Below are positions 35,468 to 43,334 of a DNA stretch of 50,278 nt, piece by piece. The notes below the pieces were generated by a model. It ran no database searches, was not told the DNA's origin, and saw only the letters and a list, made by a program, of their open reading frames with translations. The position numbers were made by a program, and so were the translations under genes. The stretch spans positions 1 through 50,278 of the forward strand of contig JAFSMU010000023.1 of the NCBI GenBank assembly GCA_017447775.1, in the 5' to 3' direction. The DNA is from Clostridia bacterium (GTDB lineage Bacteria > Bacillota > Clostridia > Oscillospirales > CAG-272). Position 1 is the stretch's first letter. The number at the start of each line of letters is the position of its first letter.

Positions 35468-36994
35468 TTAAATCATATACTTGATTATTTCAGCGTCGGA
35501 AAGCTCCGATGAACGCAGAAATTCTTTTGTGACCTTGCCGTCCTTCATTATGATAAGGCGGTCGCTCATACCCATAAGCTCGGGCAGCTCCTCCGATATC
35601 ATTATTATCGACTTGCCCTCGCTTTTCAGCTTCACCATAAGCTGATACATCGCCTGCTTTACGCCGATGTCGACGCCGCGCGTCGGGCAGTCGAGGATGA
35701 GTATCTCGCTTCCGCGTCCAACCCACTTGCCGAAAACGACCTTCTGCTTATTGCCGCCCGACAGCGTCTGCACCGCCTGATCGCGCGACGAGCATTTTAT
35801 CGAAAGGCCGTCTATCTGCTCATCAACGTACTTTTTCTCGCGCCCGTCAAGAATCAAAAAGTTGTTGACGGCGTATTTTTCCATGCCCGCTATGGCGATA
35901 TTGTCTTTGACAGACGCGGACAAAATCAGTGATTCGTTGTCCCTGTCCTTTGAAACGTAGCCGAGCATATTTTTCATGGCGACAAACTCGTTTTTGACTT
36001 CCGTCCCGTCGGAGAGCGTGACCTTGCCGCCATCGGGCGCGACAGCGCCGAACATCGTTTTGCCGAGCGTGTGCATCCCGCAGTGCGAAAGACCGCCGAT
36101 GCCGAGTATTTCGCCGCGATGAACCTCGAGACTGACGCCGTTCACGTGGCCGGTTACAACGACGTTGTCGACGTTCAGCGCCACATCCTCGTCCCACGAC
36201 GGAACAAAGTCGCTTCTGTAATAGTCGCCCTGCATTTCGCGCCCGATCATGCTCGTGCGGATGTCGTCGGGATCAAACTCGCTTTTTTCAAACGTGCGTA
36301 TCATATTTCCGTCGCGAAGCACCGTCAGCGTGTCACAAACTTCCATTATTTCGTCAAGGTCGTGGGAGATAAAGATCACGGCGCGGTTCTCTGAACGGTA
36401 GCGGTCGACGATTTTATAAAGAACCTCGCGCCCGTGCTGAGAGAGCGCCGTCGTCGTTTCGTCGACGATCAGTATTTCCGGCTCTTTCATAACGACCTTT
36501 GCGATCTCGATAAGCTTTCTCGCCTGAAAATCGAGGGATATCATCGGCATATCGCCGCTTACGTTTTCAACGCCGATGTTTTTAAGGACCGCGTTTGCCG
36601 CGTCGTTGAGCTTTTTGCGGCTGACGATGCCGAATTTTGAAAACTGATACAGCTCCCCGAGAAAGATGTTTTCCGCAACGCTGATGCCGGGTATCGTCCC
36701 GCTTTCCTGAACTATCATACCCACGCCGCGCTCAAGCGCGTCGAGCATACTCTGCGGATCCCACTTCTCGCCGAGGAACGTCATTTCCCCGCGATCAGCC
36801 TTCTGCATCCCCGCAATTATCGACGATACGGTAGACTTGCCGGAACCGTTTTCCCCGATAAGACCGAGAACGTCGCCGCGGCGAAGCGTCATGCTTACGT
36901 TGTTCAGCGCCGTCACGGGACCAAACGTTTTTGTCATATCCGAGACGGTGAGCAGCACCTCTCCGCGTACCCTTTCCTTGACAGATGAAACCAT
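35468..36994 (-). CDS. Sugar ABC transporter ATPase (RbsA/MglA-like)
   Basis: This 508-residue protein is a tandem ATPase. The first cassette has Walker A GENGSGKST and Walker B ILIVDETTTAL. The second has a degenerate P-loop (GGLSHCGMHTLGKT) but an intact signature LSGGNKQK and ILDCPTRGVDIG, as is typical for carbohydrate importers. I start at MVSSVKERV (36994), since CGGAGG precedes it. It is the first gene of the seven-gene operon and powers both permeases. Confidence 0.93.
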   Translation of the reverse strand: MVSSVKERVRGEVLLTVSDMTKTFGPVTALNNVSMTLRRGDVLGLIGENGSGKSTVSSIIAGMQKADRGEMTFLGEKWDPQSMLDALERGVGMIVQESGTIPGISVAENIFLGELYQFSKFGIVSRKKLNDAANAVLKNIGVENVSGDMPMISLDFQARKLIEIAKVVMKEPEILIVDETTTALSQHGREVLYKIVDRYRSENRAVIFISHDLDEIMEVCDTLTVLRDGNMIRTFEKSEFDPDDIRTSMIGREMQGDYYRSDFVPSWDEDVALNVDNVVVTGHVNGVSLEVHRGEILGIGGLSHCGMHTLGKTMFGAVAPDGGKVTLSDGTEVKNEFVAMKNMLGYVSKDRDNESLILSASVKDNIAIAGMEKYAVNNFLILDGREKKYVDEQIDGLSIKCSSRDQAVQTLSGGNKQKVVFGKWVGRGSEILILDCPTRGVDIGVKQAMYQLMVKLKSEGKSIIMISEELPELMGMSDRLIIMKDGKVTKEFLRSSELSDAEIIKYMI

Positions 36995-37036
36995 GTTTTC
37001 CTCCGATTTTCGCATTTTACAATATAATAATATAAA

Positions 37037-37064
37037 AAATCGCCGCGTTCTTCAACGGCGATTT
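37037..37064 (-). promoter_or_regulatory. Hairpin with T-run in the ABC operon leader
   Basis: On the minus strand a perfect 9-bp stem (AAATCGCCG / CGGCGATTT) is followed by TTTTTTATATT, about 45 bp before the ATPase start. It could be an attenuator. An alternative reading is a promoter overlapping it (TTGAAG, 17 bp, TATTAT), so its role is undecided. Confidence 0.45.
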
Positions 37065-37129
37065 CAAGCAAAAAAGGGGCGCAATATTAAAATTTTTTTG
37101 AAATTTTATTGGTGATTTCAAACAAAAAC
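37057..37129 (+). promoter_or_regulatory. Direct-repeat operator candidate for the AraC regulator
   Basis: GGCGATTTCAAGCAAAAAA (37057-37075) and GGTGATTTCAAACAAAAAC (37111-37129) match at 16 of 19 positions. They are in the same orientation and spaced 54 bp start to start, about five helical turns. They lie in the divergent region between the AraC-type gene and the ABC operon. AraC proteins usually bind such direct repeats. Confidence 0.5.
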
Positions 37130-37182
37130 ATTAAATTTTTGCACAAATATTGATAAATTATATTAAAATTCTTCTTTTACGA

Positions 37183-37211
37183 TTGACTGATACAACTTTT
37201 TTTGATATACT
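37183..37211 (+). promoter_or_regulatory. Promoter of the AraC-GH39 fusion gene
   Basis: TTGACT (37183-37188), a 17-bp spacer and extended -10 TGA-TATACT (37206-37211). The expected start falls at or just before the GGAGGG ribosome site, so the leader is very short. Confidence 0.85.
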
Positions 37212-37231
37212 TATCACGGAGGGATGAAAAA

Positions 37232-39730
37232 ATGAACGAGCAATATGAAATAATCCGTTTTGACAGCGCCGTACCGATGAAACTGCGGTGCATTTATCTT
37301 GAAAATATGCCAAGCCACTGGCACCGCGGCGTTGAGCTTATCCTCGTTTTGTCGGGGATGGTCGATATCGTTCACGGCGGCGACGTTTCGCACCTTTGTG
37401 ACGATGATCTCATCGTCATAAACGAAAACACGATCCACTCGCTCGACTCGGTCGACGGGTGTACGCTTGTATCGCTTCAGATAGATACCGCGGAGCTTTT
37501 CGACAAGCGCGGCGGCAAGTTTTTTGTCTGCAATTCGTCAAATGACAACGACAAGGGCAAGTATTATACGCTCAAACGCATGATCGCCGAGCTTGTAAAG
37601 ACGAATTCAAACGAAAACGTCGACAACCACTATTACAATATGTCGATGCTCTACGCAATTTACGGCGAGCTTTGCAAAAACTTCACGTCAGATGAAAAGA
37701 CACGCCCCGCGACGCAGAAATATTTTTCGCGCCTTGTTTCTATCGTCGACTATATAGAAGATCACTACCGCGACGGCATAACGCTCTCCGACCTTGCAAA
37801 AAGCCAGCATCTTACCGTTCCGTATCTGTCGAGCTTTATCGAAAAATACCTCGGCGTGTCGTTTCTCACTTACTACAACGAGCTTCGCCTTGAACGCGCA
37901 ACGGCGGAGATGCTCTCCTCCGATCGCTCCATCGAAGATATCGCGTACTCAAACGGATTTTCCGATCCGCGCTCGTTTGTCGGTCTGTTCAAAAAGAAAT
38001 ACAACACCCTGCCAAGCAGCTACAGAAAAGAGCATAAGCTCACGTCCCGCCGCGACGACGGCGAGATTATGTACAAGATCAGCTCCGAGCGGCAAGGACT
38101 TGGCCGCGAAAGCAACCTTGCCCTGCTTGCAAAATATCTCAGCCCGCCCGAAAACAATACTGAAAACGAAAGCGCCATTTCGGGCGCCGACAAGGTCGTG
38201 GTCAAAGAGAACATCAGCACCGTCAAGGTAAAAAGAAGCCTGCGCCACACGTTCAAAACATTCACATCCGTCGGCCGCGCAAAAGAGCTGCTTTACGCCG
38301 ACGTGCAGAAAATGCTTGCCGAACTTCAGCGCGACGTCGGGTATGAATATATCAAATTCCACGGGCTTCTCAGCGACGATATGCTCGTATATGAGGAGGA
38401 CGAGGACGGGCGCGCGCATTACAGCTTTGTCCTTATAGACAAAGCGATCGACTTTTTGCAGTCGATCGAATTAAAGCCGCTTATCGAGCTTTCGTTTATG
38501 CCGCGCGCTCTCGCGAAAAGCGACGCGCGCGCTGTGTATTCGTCGCCGTTTTATATAGGGATGCCGAAGGACATGGGCAAATGGACGGCGCTTATCGAGG
38601 CGCTGATATACCACCTTATCGACAGGTACGGCGTGCGCACGGTGAGAACGTGGCTGTTTTGCGTATGGAACGAGCCTGACACGTCGACAAGCCTTTTCGG
38701 CTTTGAGCGCGACGAGGATTTTTACCTCCTTTACCGCGAAACGTACAACACAGTCAAGGGCATAAACCGCGCGTTCCGCTTCGGCAGTCCGTCGCTTATC
38801 GTAACGTACAACACAAACCGCCGCTGGCTTGTGAACTTCATTTTGTGGTGCCGCGATAACGACTGCACTCCCGATTTTATGAACATCCATTTTTACGATA
38901 ACGACTTTTCCGACGACTCGCTTCATCAGCACCGCCCCGCTCACCCGGCGCACGGGCGGCTTAATATGGATCCATTTTCGTTCAAAAAGTGCATCGAGCA
39001 TACAAAAAGCGTTTTTTCTGACCTTGGCATCGGGGAGCTTCCGATATATCTTACCGAGTGGAACCTCACCGTGTCGCACCGCAATCTTCTCAACGACACG
39101 TGCTTCAAATCGTGCTATCTCGCTAAAAATCTGCTCGAAAATTACGATATGCTCGACAGCTTCGGCTATTGGGTGCTGACTGATCTTATCGAAGAAACAC
39201 AGCCCTCCCCCGAGCAGTTCCACGGCGGGCTTGGGCTGTTCACATACGACGGCATAAAGAAGCCGCACTACTTTATTTTTGAATTTTTAAGCCGTCTCGG
39301 CTCGCGCCTGATCGATGACGGCGACGGATATTTCATCGCAAAATCGCACGGGAAGCTGCAAATAATAATGTATAACTACGAGCATTTCAATCATCTTTTC
39401 GCGGCGGGCGAAACGTACGATATGACGTTTACAAAGCGTTACACGCCGTTTTCAAAGCTCGGAAGGATGAGCGTTTCCCTCGGCCTTACCGACATCAACG
39501 CGAAAAGCTGCAAAATAACGGAGTATATAGTAAATCAAAAATACGGCTCGGCTTTTGACGAATGGGCGCGAATGGGCGCGCCGAAGTTCGACGGAATGCT
39601 GACTGAGTACCTGCGGCGCGAGTGCGTCCCGAAAATTACCGTCAGGGACGAGGAACTCGACGGCGGGCGCATCACCGTATCAGCCGAGCTTGCGCCGCTT
39701 GAAGTCAGGCTTGTGGAAATAGAATACTGA
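37232..39730 (+). CDS. AraC-family regulator fused to a GH39-like glycosidase domain
   Basis: This 832-residue protein starts with a cupin sensor (residues about 1-140, with SHWHRGVELILVLSG). An AraC double HTH follows at about 168-268 (ITLSDLAKSQHLTVPYLSSF, RSIEDIAYSNGFSDPRSF). After a linker comes a GH39-like (beta/alpha)8 barrel from about 300 to 740 with a C-terminal beta domain. Both catalytic Glu positions are present: Glu481 in WNEPD (acid/base) and Glu609 in LTEWN (nucleophile). The barrel may therefore bind or hydrolyse the inducing glycan inside the cell. GGAGGG precedes the ATG. It is divergent from the sugar transporter-glycosidase operon and is its likely regulator. AraC-GH39 fusions occur in other Bacillota; whether the barrel is catalytic is unknown. 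Confidence 0.9.
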   Translation: MNEQYEIIRFDSAVPMKLRCIYLENMPSHWHRGVELILVLSGMVDIVHGGDVSHLCDDDLIVINENTIHSLDSVDGCTLVSLQIDTAELFDKRGGKFFVCNSSNDNDKGKYYTLKRMIAELVKTNSNENVDNHYYNMSMLYAIYGELCKNFTSDEKTRPATQKYFSRLVSIVDYIEDHYRDGITLSDLAKSQHLTVPYLSSFIEKYLGVSFLTYYNELRLERATAEMLSSDRSIEDIAYSNGFSDPRSFVGLFKKKYNTLPSSYRKEHKLTSRRDDGEIMYKISSERQGLGRESNLALLAKYLSPPENNTENESAISGADKVVVKENISTVKVKRSLRHTFKTFTSVGRAKELLYADVQKMLAELQRDVGYEYIKFHGLLSDDMLVYEEDEDGRAHYSFVLIDKAIDFLQSIELKPLIELSFMPRALAKSDARAVYSSPFYIGMPKDMGKWTALIEALIYHLIDRYGVRTVRTWLFCVWNEPDTSTSLFGFERDEDFYLLYRETYNTVKGINRAFRFGSPSLIVTYNTNRRWLVNFILWCRDNDCTPDFMNIHFYDNDFSDDSLHQHRPAHPAHGRLNMDPFSFKKCIEHTKSVFSDLGIGELPIYLTEWNLTVSHRNLLNDTCFKSCYLAKNLLENYDMLDSFGYWVLTDLIEETQPSPEQFHGGLGLFTYDGIKKPHYFIFEFLSRLGSRLIDDGDGYFIAKSHGKLQIIMYNYEHFNHLFAAGETYDMTFTKRYTPFSKLGRMSVSLGLTDINAKSCKITEYIVNQKYGSAFDEWARMGAPKFDGMLTEYLRRECVPKITVRDEELDGGRITVSAELAPLEVRLVEIEY

Positions 39731-39738
39731 CGGCAAAA

Positions 39739-40638
39739 TCACCGTCGCTCAAGCAAAAATCTTGCGTAAAGCAGTCTGTGGTCGGAGCAGTCGGCGTCCG
39801 ACATGGCGCTTGAGATCTCCGTAAAGTTGTCGCTGACAACGATATTGTCAGGCGAAAAGCTGCTGTATCGGCGGAACGTCGCATAGCGCCTGTCGGGGCG
39901 GTTGACGTAGTACGCGCCGCCGAGATTTGTTATTTCGCCAAGGTCAAAGCAGTTAAAATCGCCCATAAGCGCGTAACTCTCGCACCCGCTTAGCATTTTG
40001 CCTATCGTTTTCATTTGTGAGATCCGCACCGTGCGGTCCTCGTATGAAAGGTGCGTTACGAACACGTCGAGCTTCATTCCGTCAATATCGACAACGGCAT
40101 GCCCGACCGAGCGCCGCTCGCCGCCGCCCGATTCAAGCTGGAAAGCGTCAAAGCTCAATATGGGATAGCGGGAAAGTATCGCCGTCCCGTACTCGCCCTC
40201 CCCGAGCGAGATAGCCTTGAAAAAAGCGTAATGCCCGAGCTTTGCCATTTTTGCAAGCTCCGCCGGCTCGTCGTAATACCCCGACCTTTCGCACCCGACG
40301 TCGACCTCTTCAAGACCTATAATGTCGGGCGACACGTCGTATATCGCCTGCGCGACCTTGTCAAGCCCTTCCGCGCCGTGCTTTATGTTAAACGTCGCAA
40401 GCACGATCTCAGTCAAAGCGGCACGAGGCTCATCGGTGCCGCTCTCGCCCGTCGCGCTCTCATTTTGCGTCGCGCCAGGCGTATTTTCAGCGCCGCTCCC
40501 CGTCGTTGCGATAACGTCCCGCTCGGTGATAACGCCCTCGGTTTTTGACGATGAAGCGTTCCCCGAGCACGCGCCCAAAAGAAGCGAAAACGCAAGAACT
40601 GCCGCCGATATAACGTATTTTATCATCTTTTTTTGCAT
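39739..40638 (-). CDS. Endonuclease/exonuclease/phosphatase-family lipoprotein
   Basis: This roughly 299-residue protein has a signal peptide ending in LGAC (Cys24 from MQKKMIK). A Ser/Thr/Glu-rich linker leads to an EEP domain from about residue 65. The metal-dependent hydrolase motifs are complete: ATFNIKHG, IGLEEVD, THLSYEDR, MGDFNCF and C-terminal SDHRLL. Members cleave phosphodiesters or phosphomonoesters, including nucleic acids and phospholipid or inositol head groups. This one acts outside the cell. Start codons at 40641 and 40638 are adjacent; GAAAGGG favours either of these over the longer frame. It has its own promoter and converges with the AraC-GH39 gene only 9 bp away. Confidence 0.85.
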   Translation of the reverse strand: MQKKMIKYVISAAVLAFSLLLGACSGNASSSKTEGVITERDVIATTGSGAENTPGATQNESATGESGTDEPRAALTEIVLATFNIKHGAEGLDKVAQAIYDVSPDIIGLEEVDVGCERSGYYDEPAELAKMAKLGHYAFFKAISLGEGEYGTAILSRYPILSFDAFQLESGGGERRSVGHAVVDIDGMKLDVFVTHLSYEDRTVRISQMKTIGKMLSGCESYALMGDFNCFDLGEITNLGGAYYVNRPDRRYATFRRYSSFSPDNIVVSDNFTEISSAMSDADCSDHRLLYARFLLERR

Positions 40639-40694
40639 CATTTTCCCTTTCATATATCGGCAGCTTTATACCGAGCATTCATTTATTGTGTAAA

Positions 40695-40723
40695 ATTATA
40701 TCATTTTATATGCCCAAAGTCAA
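40695..40723 (-). promoter_or_regulatory. Promoter of the EEP lipoprotein gene
   Basis: On the minus strand, TTGACT (40718-40723), a 17-bp spacer and extended -10 TGA-TATAAT (40695-40700), close to full consensus. Confidence 0.88.
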
Positions 40724-40786
40724 TAAAACGCGAGTCAAAAAGGACGCCCGACGCATCCTTTTTGTTATTTTGCGGCAGAAAAAGAA

Positions 40787-40808
40787 AAACCCCGCGTTTG
40801 CGGGGTTT
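40787..40808 (-). terminator. Terminator of the GH63-like gene
   Basis: A 9-bp stem (AAACCCCGC / GCGGGGTTT) with a GTTT loop is followed on the minus strand by TTCTTTTTCTG. It lies 10 bp after the stop of the glycosidase gene. The hairpin and its A-rich flank closely match the terminator at 2556-2581. Confidence 0.85.
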
Positions 40809-40817
40809 AACTGCAAG

Positions 40818-42671
40818 TCAATATTTGTTTTCGTCAATTATTTTCATAAAGCCGAGAAGCGCCCCCCAGTGGTAGAATCTGTCACTGCTTTCAACGTCGC
40901 ACCCTTCGCCTGTTACGGCGTTATAATTTTCATGGACGTGTTTGTTTTCCGTCCATTCTTTCATAAGAAGCTTGTACGATCTTTCTATCAGATCATTTTT
41001 GGCGTCTGACAGCTCTTTGTGATTATCAAGCGCCAGATATACAAGGAAATTGATAGGCGCCCATATTCTTCCCCGCCAATAAAACTGCTCGGAGAACGCG
41101 CTGTCATTTCTTGATATTGTCGGAATGACGAATTCGCCGAAAAATTCATTTTCGTTGAAGTAATGCTCGCTTATCATTCGCAAAGCTCTTTCTTTGCTTA
41201 CGTTTTTATCAAAGAGCGCGTAAAACAAAGTCGGCGATATCTTGTGTGAAAACTCTTTTTTATCGTATCTTCTGTTAAGATATATGCCGTCCTCTTCGCT
41301 CCATAGCGTGTCAAGCGCCTTGCTTGTCTGCTCTATCCTTGATTTGAAAACGTCGGCGTCTTCATCGAGTCCGAGTATTGTTGCGATCTCAAAAAGCGAA
41401 TTTGAATCATTTATAAGAAGCCCCGTAAGGCCTACGTCTTCAAGAAGCATCACGCCTCTTTCCTTGTCAAAAGGAATATCGTCATACATCGGCGAGTTGT
41501 CAAGCCCCGATTCAAGCGCCGCGCCATACGTGTCGTTTACGCCTGCGTATTCCCATTTTGTCCCGTAGATCTGCTCCCGCTTGTTGCTTCCCCAAGAGAA
41601 CGTCCCGTTTGGATTTTTCCTGTTTGCAAAGTACCAGTCATTCCATTTTTTCATATAAGGATAAAGCAGTTTCAAAAACCATTCGTCCTTGTATTTTTTG
41701 TAAAGACTCAGCAAAACAAACGAGCCGATCGGCGGCTGCGAGCGATCAGTGCTCTTAAACCCGTTTCCCCACGAAACGTTTGGAATAAATCCCTCGGGCG
41801 CGGCTTCTTTTGTCATTTCAACAAAATTGGCATACGCCACGTCCTTGCTTTCAAGCCCGGCCATAAGCGAGCAAAAATAATTGTCCCAGCAGTACATTAC
41901 GTAACCGCCCGATTCAATGCTCCAGATTCTGCTTGTCGGCGTTGCCACCCTGTTGTTTTTCGCGTCAAACGTCGTGTTCCACGATATATTTGTTTGAATG
42001 ATTTTGTATATTTCGCCAAGATCGCCGTATTTTGAAAAGCTATCGTCAAGCTCGCGGCGAGAGCGCCCGATAAGCTCTTTTATTTCCTCAACCGATTTTT
42101 CTTCTCCCGTATAAAAGACGATATCACCGTCGAGGACTCTTGTCATATATGGGCACATTACGGGAATATTGAAGTCACGCTCGCTCTCCCTGCCGCTTGC
42201 CTGAATGTGAGTTTCGCCAATTCCCGAATGAGAAACAAGAGATGATTCTGCGTGCTCAACATATCCGTCCCTGTTCCAAAGGTACGACGCTTCAAGAACA
42301 AGCATCGCATTTGTCTTTTGAGTTTTTTTCGGTGTGATCAGAATATATACGTCGTCATTTTCAAAGGTGGATTCAACCGTAAACTCGATCCCTCTCCACC
42401 TGATTTCAGCTTCTGTATATTTGCCGGAATATGAATGCATCCCCGGCAATACAACTTCCTCGGTCTCGCCGTAATAGTCCTTTTTGAGCTTTCTTCCGAT
42501 CAGCGTTTCTCCGAGAAATCTGCCGTACTTGAATTCTTTGACGGCAATAGACAACGCAAGTCCGTCCTTCATTCTCACATGGGAAAGAATGCTGTAATTG
42601 TTGTACGTCCTCCAACCTTGAAGCAGGTTTTCTTGTATATACCCGTATTCTTTTGATTCGTTGATTTTCAT
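40818..42671 (-). CDS. GH63-like inverting alpha-glycosidase
   Basis: This 617-residue protein has an N-terminal beta domain (residues about 1-190) and an (alpha/alpha)6 toroid. GH63 markers are clear: WDNYFCSLMAG, GFIPNVSWG, RSQPPIGS, DDSNSL-like INDSNSLFE, FYWRGRIWAPINFLVYLAL, and HENYNAVTGEGCDVESSDRFYHWGALLGF near the end. The family includes mannosylglycerate hydrolases and glucosidases acting on alpha-linked sugars. No signal peptide is present, so the substrate is imported. It is monocistronic with its own promoter and terminator. GAGGAAC precedes the ATG. The exact substrate is unknown. Confidence 0.85.
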   Translation of the reverse strand: MKINESKEYGYIQENLLQGWRTYNNYSILSHVRMKDGLALSIAVKEFKYGRFLGETLIGRKLKKDYYGETEEVVLPGMHSYSGKYTEAEIRWRGIEFTVESTFENDDVYILITPKKTQKTNAMLVLEASYLWNRDGYVEHAESSLVSHSGIGETHIQASGRESERDFNIPVMCPYMTRVLDGDIVFYTGEEKSVEEIKELIGRSRRELDDSFSKYGDLGEIYKIIQTNISWNTTFDAKNNRVATPTSRIWSIESGGYVMYCWDNYFCSLMAGLESKDVAYANFVEMTKEAAPEGFIPNVSWGNGFKSTDRSQPPIGSFVLLSLYKKYKDEWFLKLLYPYMKKWNDWYFANRKNPNGTFSWGSNKREQIYGTKWEYAGVNDTYGAALESGLDNSPMYDDIPFDKERGVMLLEDVGLTGLLINDSNSLFEIATILGLDEDADVFKSRIEQTSKALDTLWSEEDGIYLNRRYDKKEFSHKISPTLFYALFDKNVSKERALRMISEHYFNENEFFGEFVIPTISRNDSAFSEQFYWRGRIWAPINFLVYLALDNHKELSDAKNDLIERSYKLLMKEWTENKHVHENYNAVTGEGCDVESSDRFYHWGALLGFMKIIDENKY

Positions 42672-42742
42672 AAAGAAGTTCCTCGTCGGTTTATCGCTTA
42701 AGCGGCTCGGTTTTCCAAAAGCCGAAAACTTTTTTCAATGAA

Positions 42743-42771
42743 ATAATAACATAAAGCGGTTTTTTTGTCAA
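42743..42771 (-). promoter_or_regulatory. Promoter of the GH63-like gene
   Basis: On the minus strand, consensus TTGACA (42766-42771), a 17-bp spacer and TATTAT (42743-42748) with an upstream TG. A leader of about 65 nt follows. It includes CGGCTTTTGGAAAACCG, a partial dyad that could be an operator. Confidence 0.8.
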
Positions 42772-42834
42772 GAAATAACGACGTCATCCGACATCTCACA
42801 AATGCTCCGCGTGATTATTCAGAGTAGTCCCATA

Positions 42835-43152
42835 TTATCCCTCAATTTCCTTAATAATAGCATCGATTTCAGCGCGGAGAGTCGCTTCGCGTGCGACAAT
42901 CTCCTCGATTTCCGCGTTTAGCTTTTTAATGTCTATTTTTTCACGGGTATCCTCGGTCTCCACATAGGTGGAAACGGAGAGATTATAATCGTTCTGCTCG
43001 ATCTCTTCATAGGACGCCAGATGTGAAAAATGCTTTTCTTCGGTATGTCCGGCAAAGACGGAAACGATCTTTTCGATGTTCGCCTGAGTCAGCTTGTTGT
43101 TGTTCGTGACTTTTATGCATTCGCCGGTCGCGTCAATAAACAACATATTGCA
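42835..43152 (-). pseudogene. C-terminal remnant of a type I restriction methylase (HsdM)
   Basis: The reading frame gives about 105 residues that match only the C-terminal tail of type I modification subunits. It begins in the conserved NxLFIDAT segment, then VTNNNKLTQANIEKIV, the signature EEIEQNDYNLSVSTYVET, and a final coiled coil of Glu/Ile heptads. A full HsdM has about 500 residues including the NPPF catalytic site, all missing here. The frame has no ribosome site and its 5' end falls inside a hairpin (43145-43178). No HsdS or HsdR is next to it. It is best read as the leftover of a deleted restriction island. Confidence 0.85.
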
Positions 43153-43184
43153 GGCGGTCTTTTGACCGACTGCAATATTTTTTT
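43145..43184 (+). terminator. Terminator-like hairpin at the HsdM break point
   Basis: A stem of 9 plus 5 bp (ATATTGCAG, CGGTC / GACCG, CTGCAATAT, one mismatch) with a TTTT loop is followed by seven T residues on the plus strand. No plus-strand gene precedes it, so it may instead be the end of a lost element. Confidence 0.5.
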
Positions 43185-43192
43185 GAAAAAAT

Positions 43193-43302
43193 GTGAGAGG
43201 ATTTGAACAAGGCGTAAAGAAAAACAGCCTGGATGGCCTTTTTTCCCGCCGACGACCAAGCGCGGGCGCGCCGCGCGCGAAGAAATCCTCTCACTTCGAC
43301 CA
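43193..43302. repeat. Inverted repeat with tRNA 3'-end-like arms
   Basis: GTGAGAGGATTT (43193-43204) is the exact reverse complement of 43283-43294. Read outward, the left arm gives TTCAAATCCTCTCAC, like a tRNA T-loop and T-stem. The right arm gives AAATCCTCTCACTTCGACCA, like a tRNA 3' end with CCA. No full tRNA cloverleaf can be built. The 78 bp between them are very GC-rich near the right arm. It may be an att-site relic or a dispersed repeat. Confidence 0.45.
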
Positions 43303-43304
43303 GC

Positions 43305-43334
43305 AAAAAGCCGGTGCTTTTGCACCGGCTTTTT
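43305..43334 (-). terminator. Terminator of the glnN-guaA-pyrG operon
   Basis: A 13-bp stem (AAAAAGCCGGTGC / GCACCGGCTTTTT) has a 4-nt loop and a T-run on both strands. The pyrG stop codon touches its edge. Confidence 0.9.

Noticed and set aside
43193..43302. A complete tRNA gene
   Set aside because: Only T-arm and 3'-end-like pieces are present, in inverted orientation; no acceptor, D or anticodon stems can be folded.
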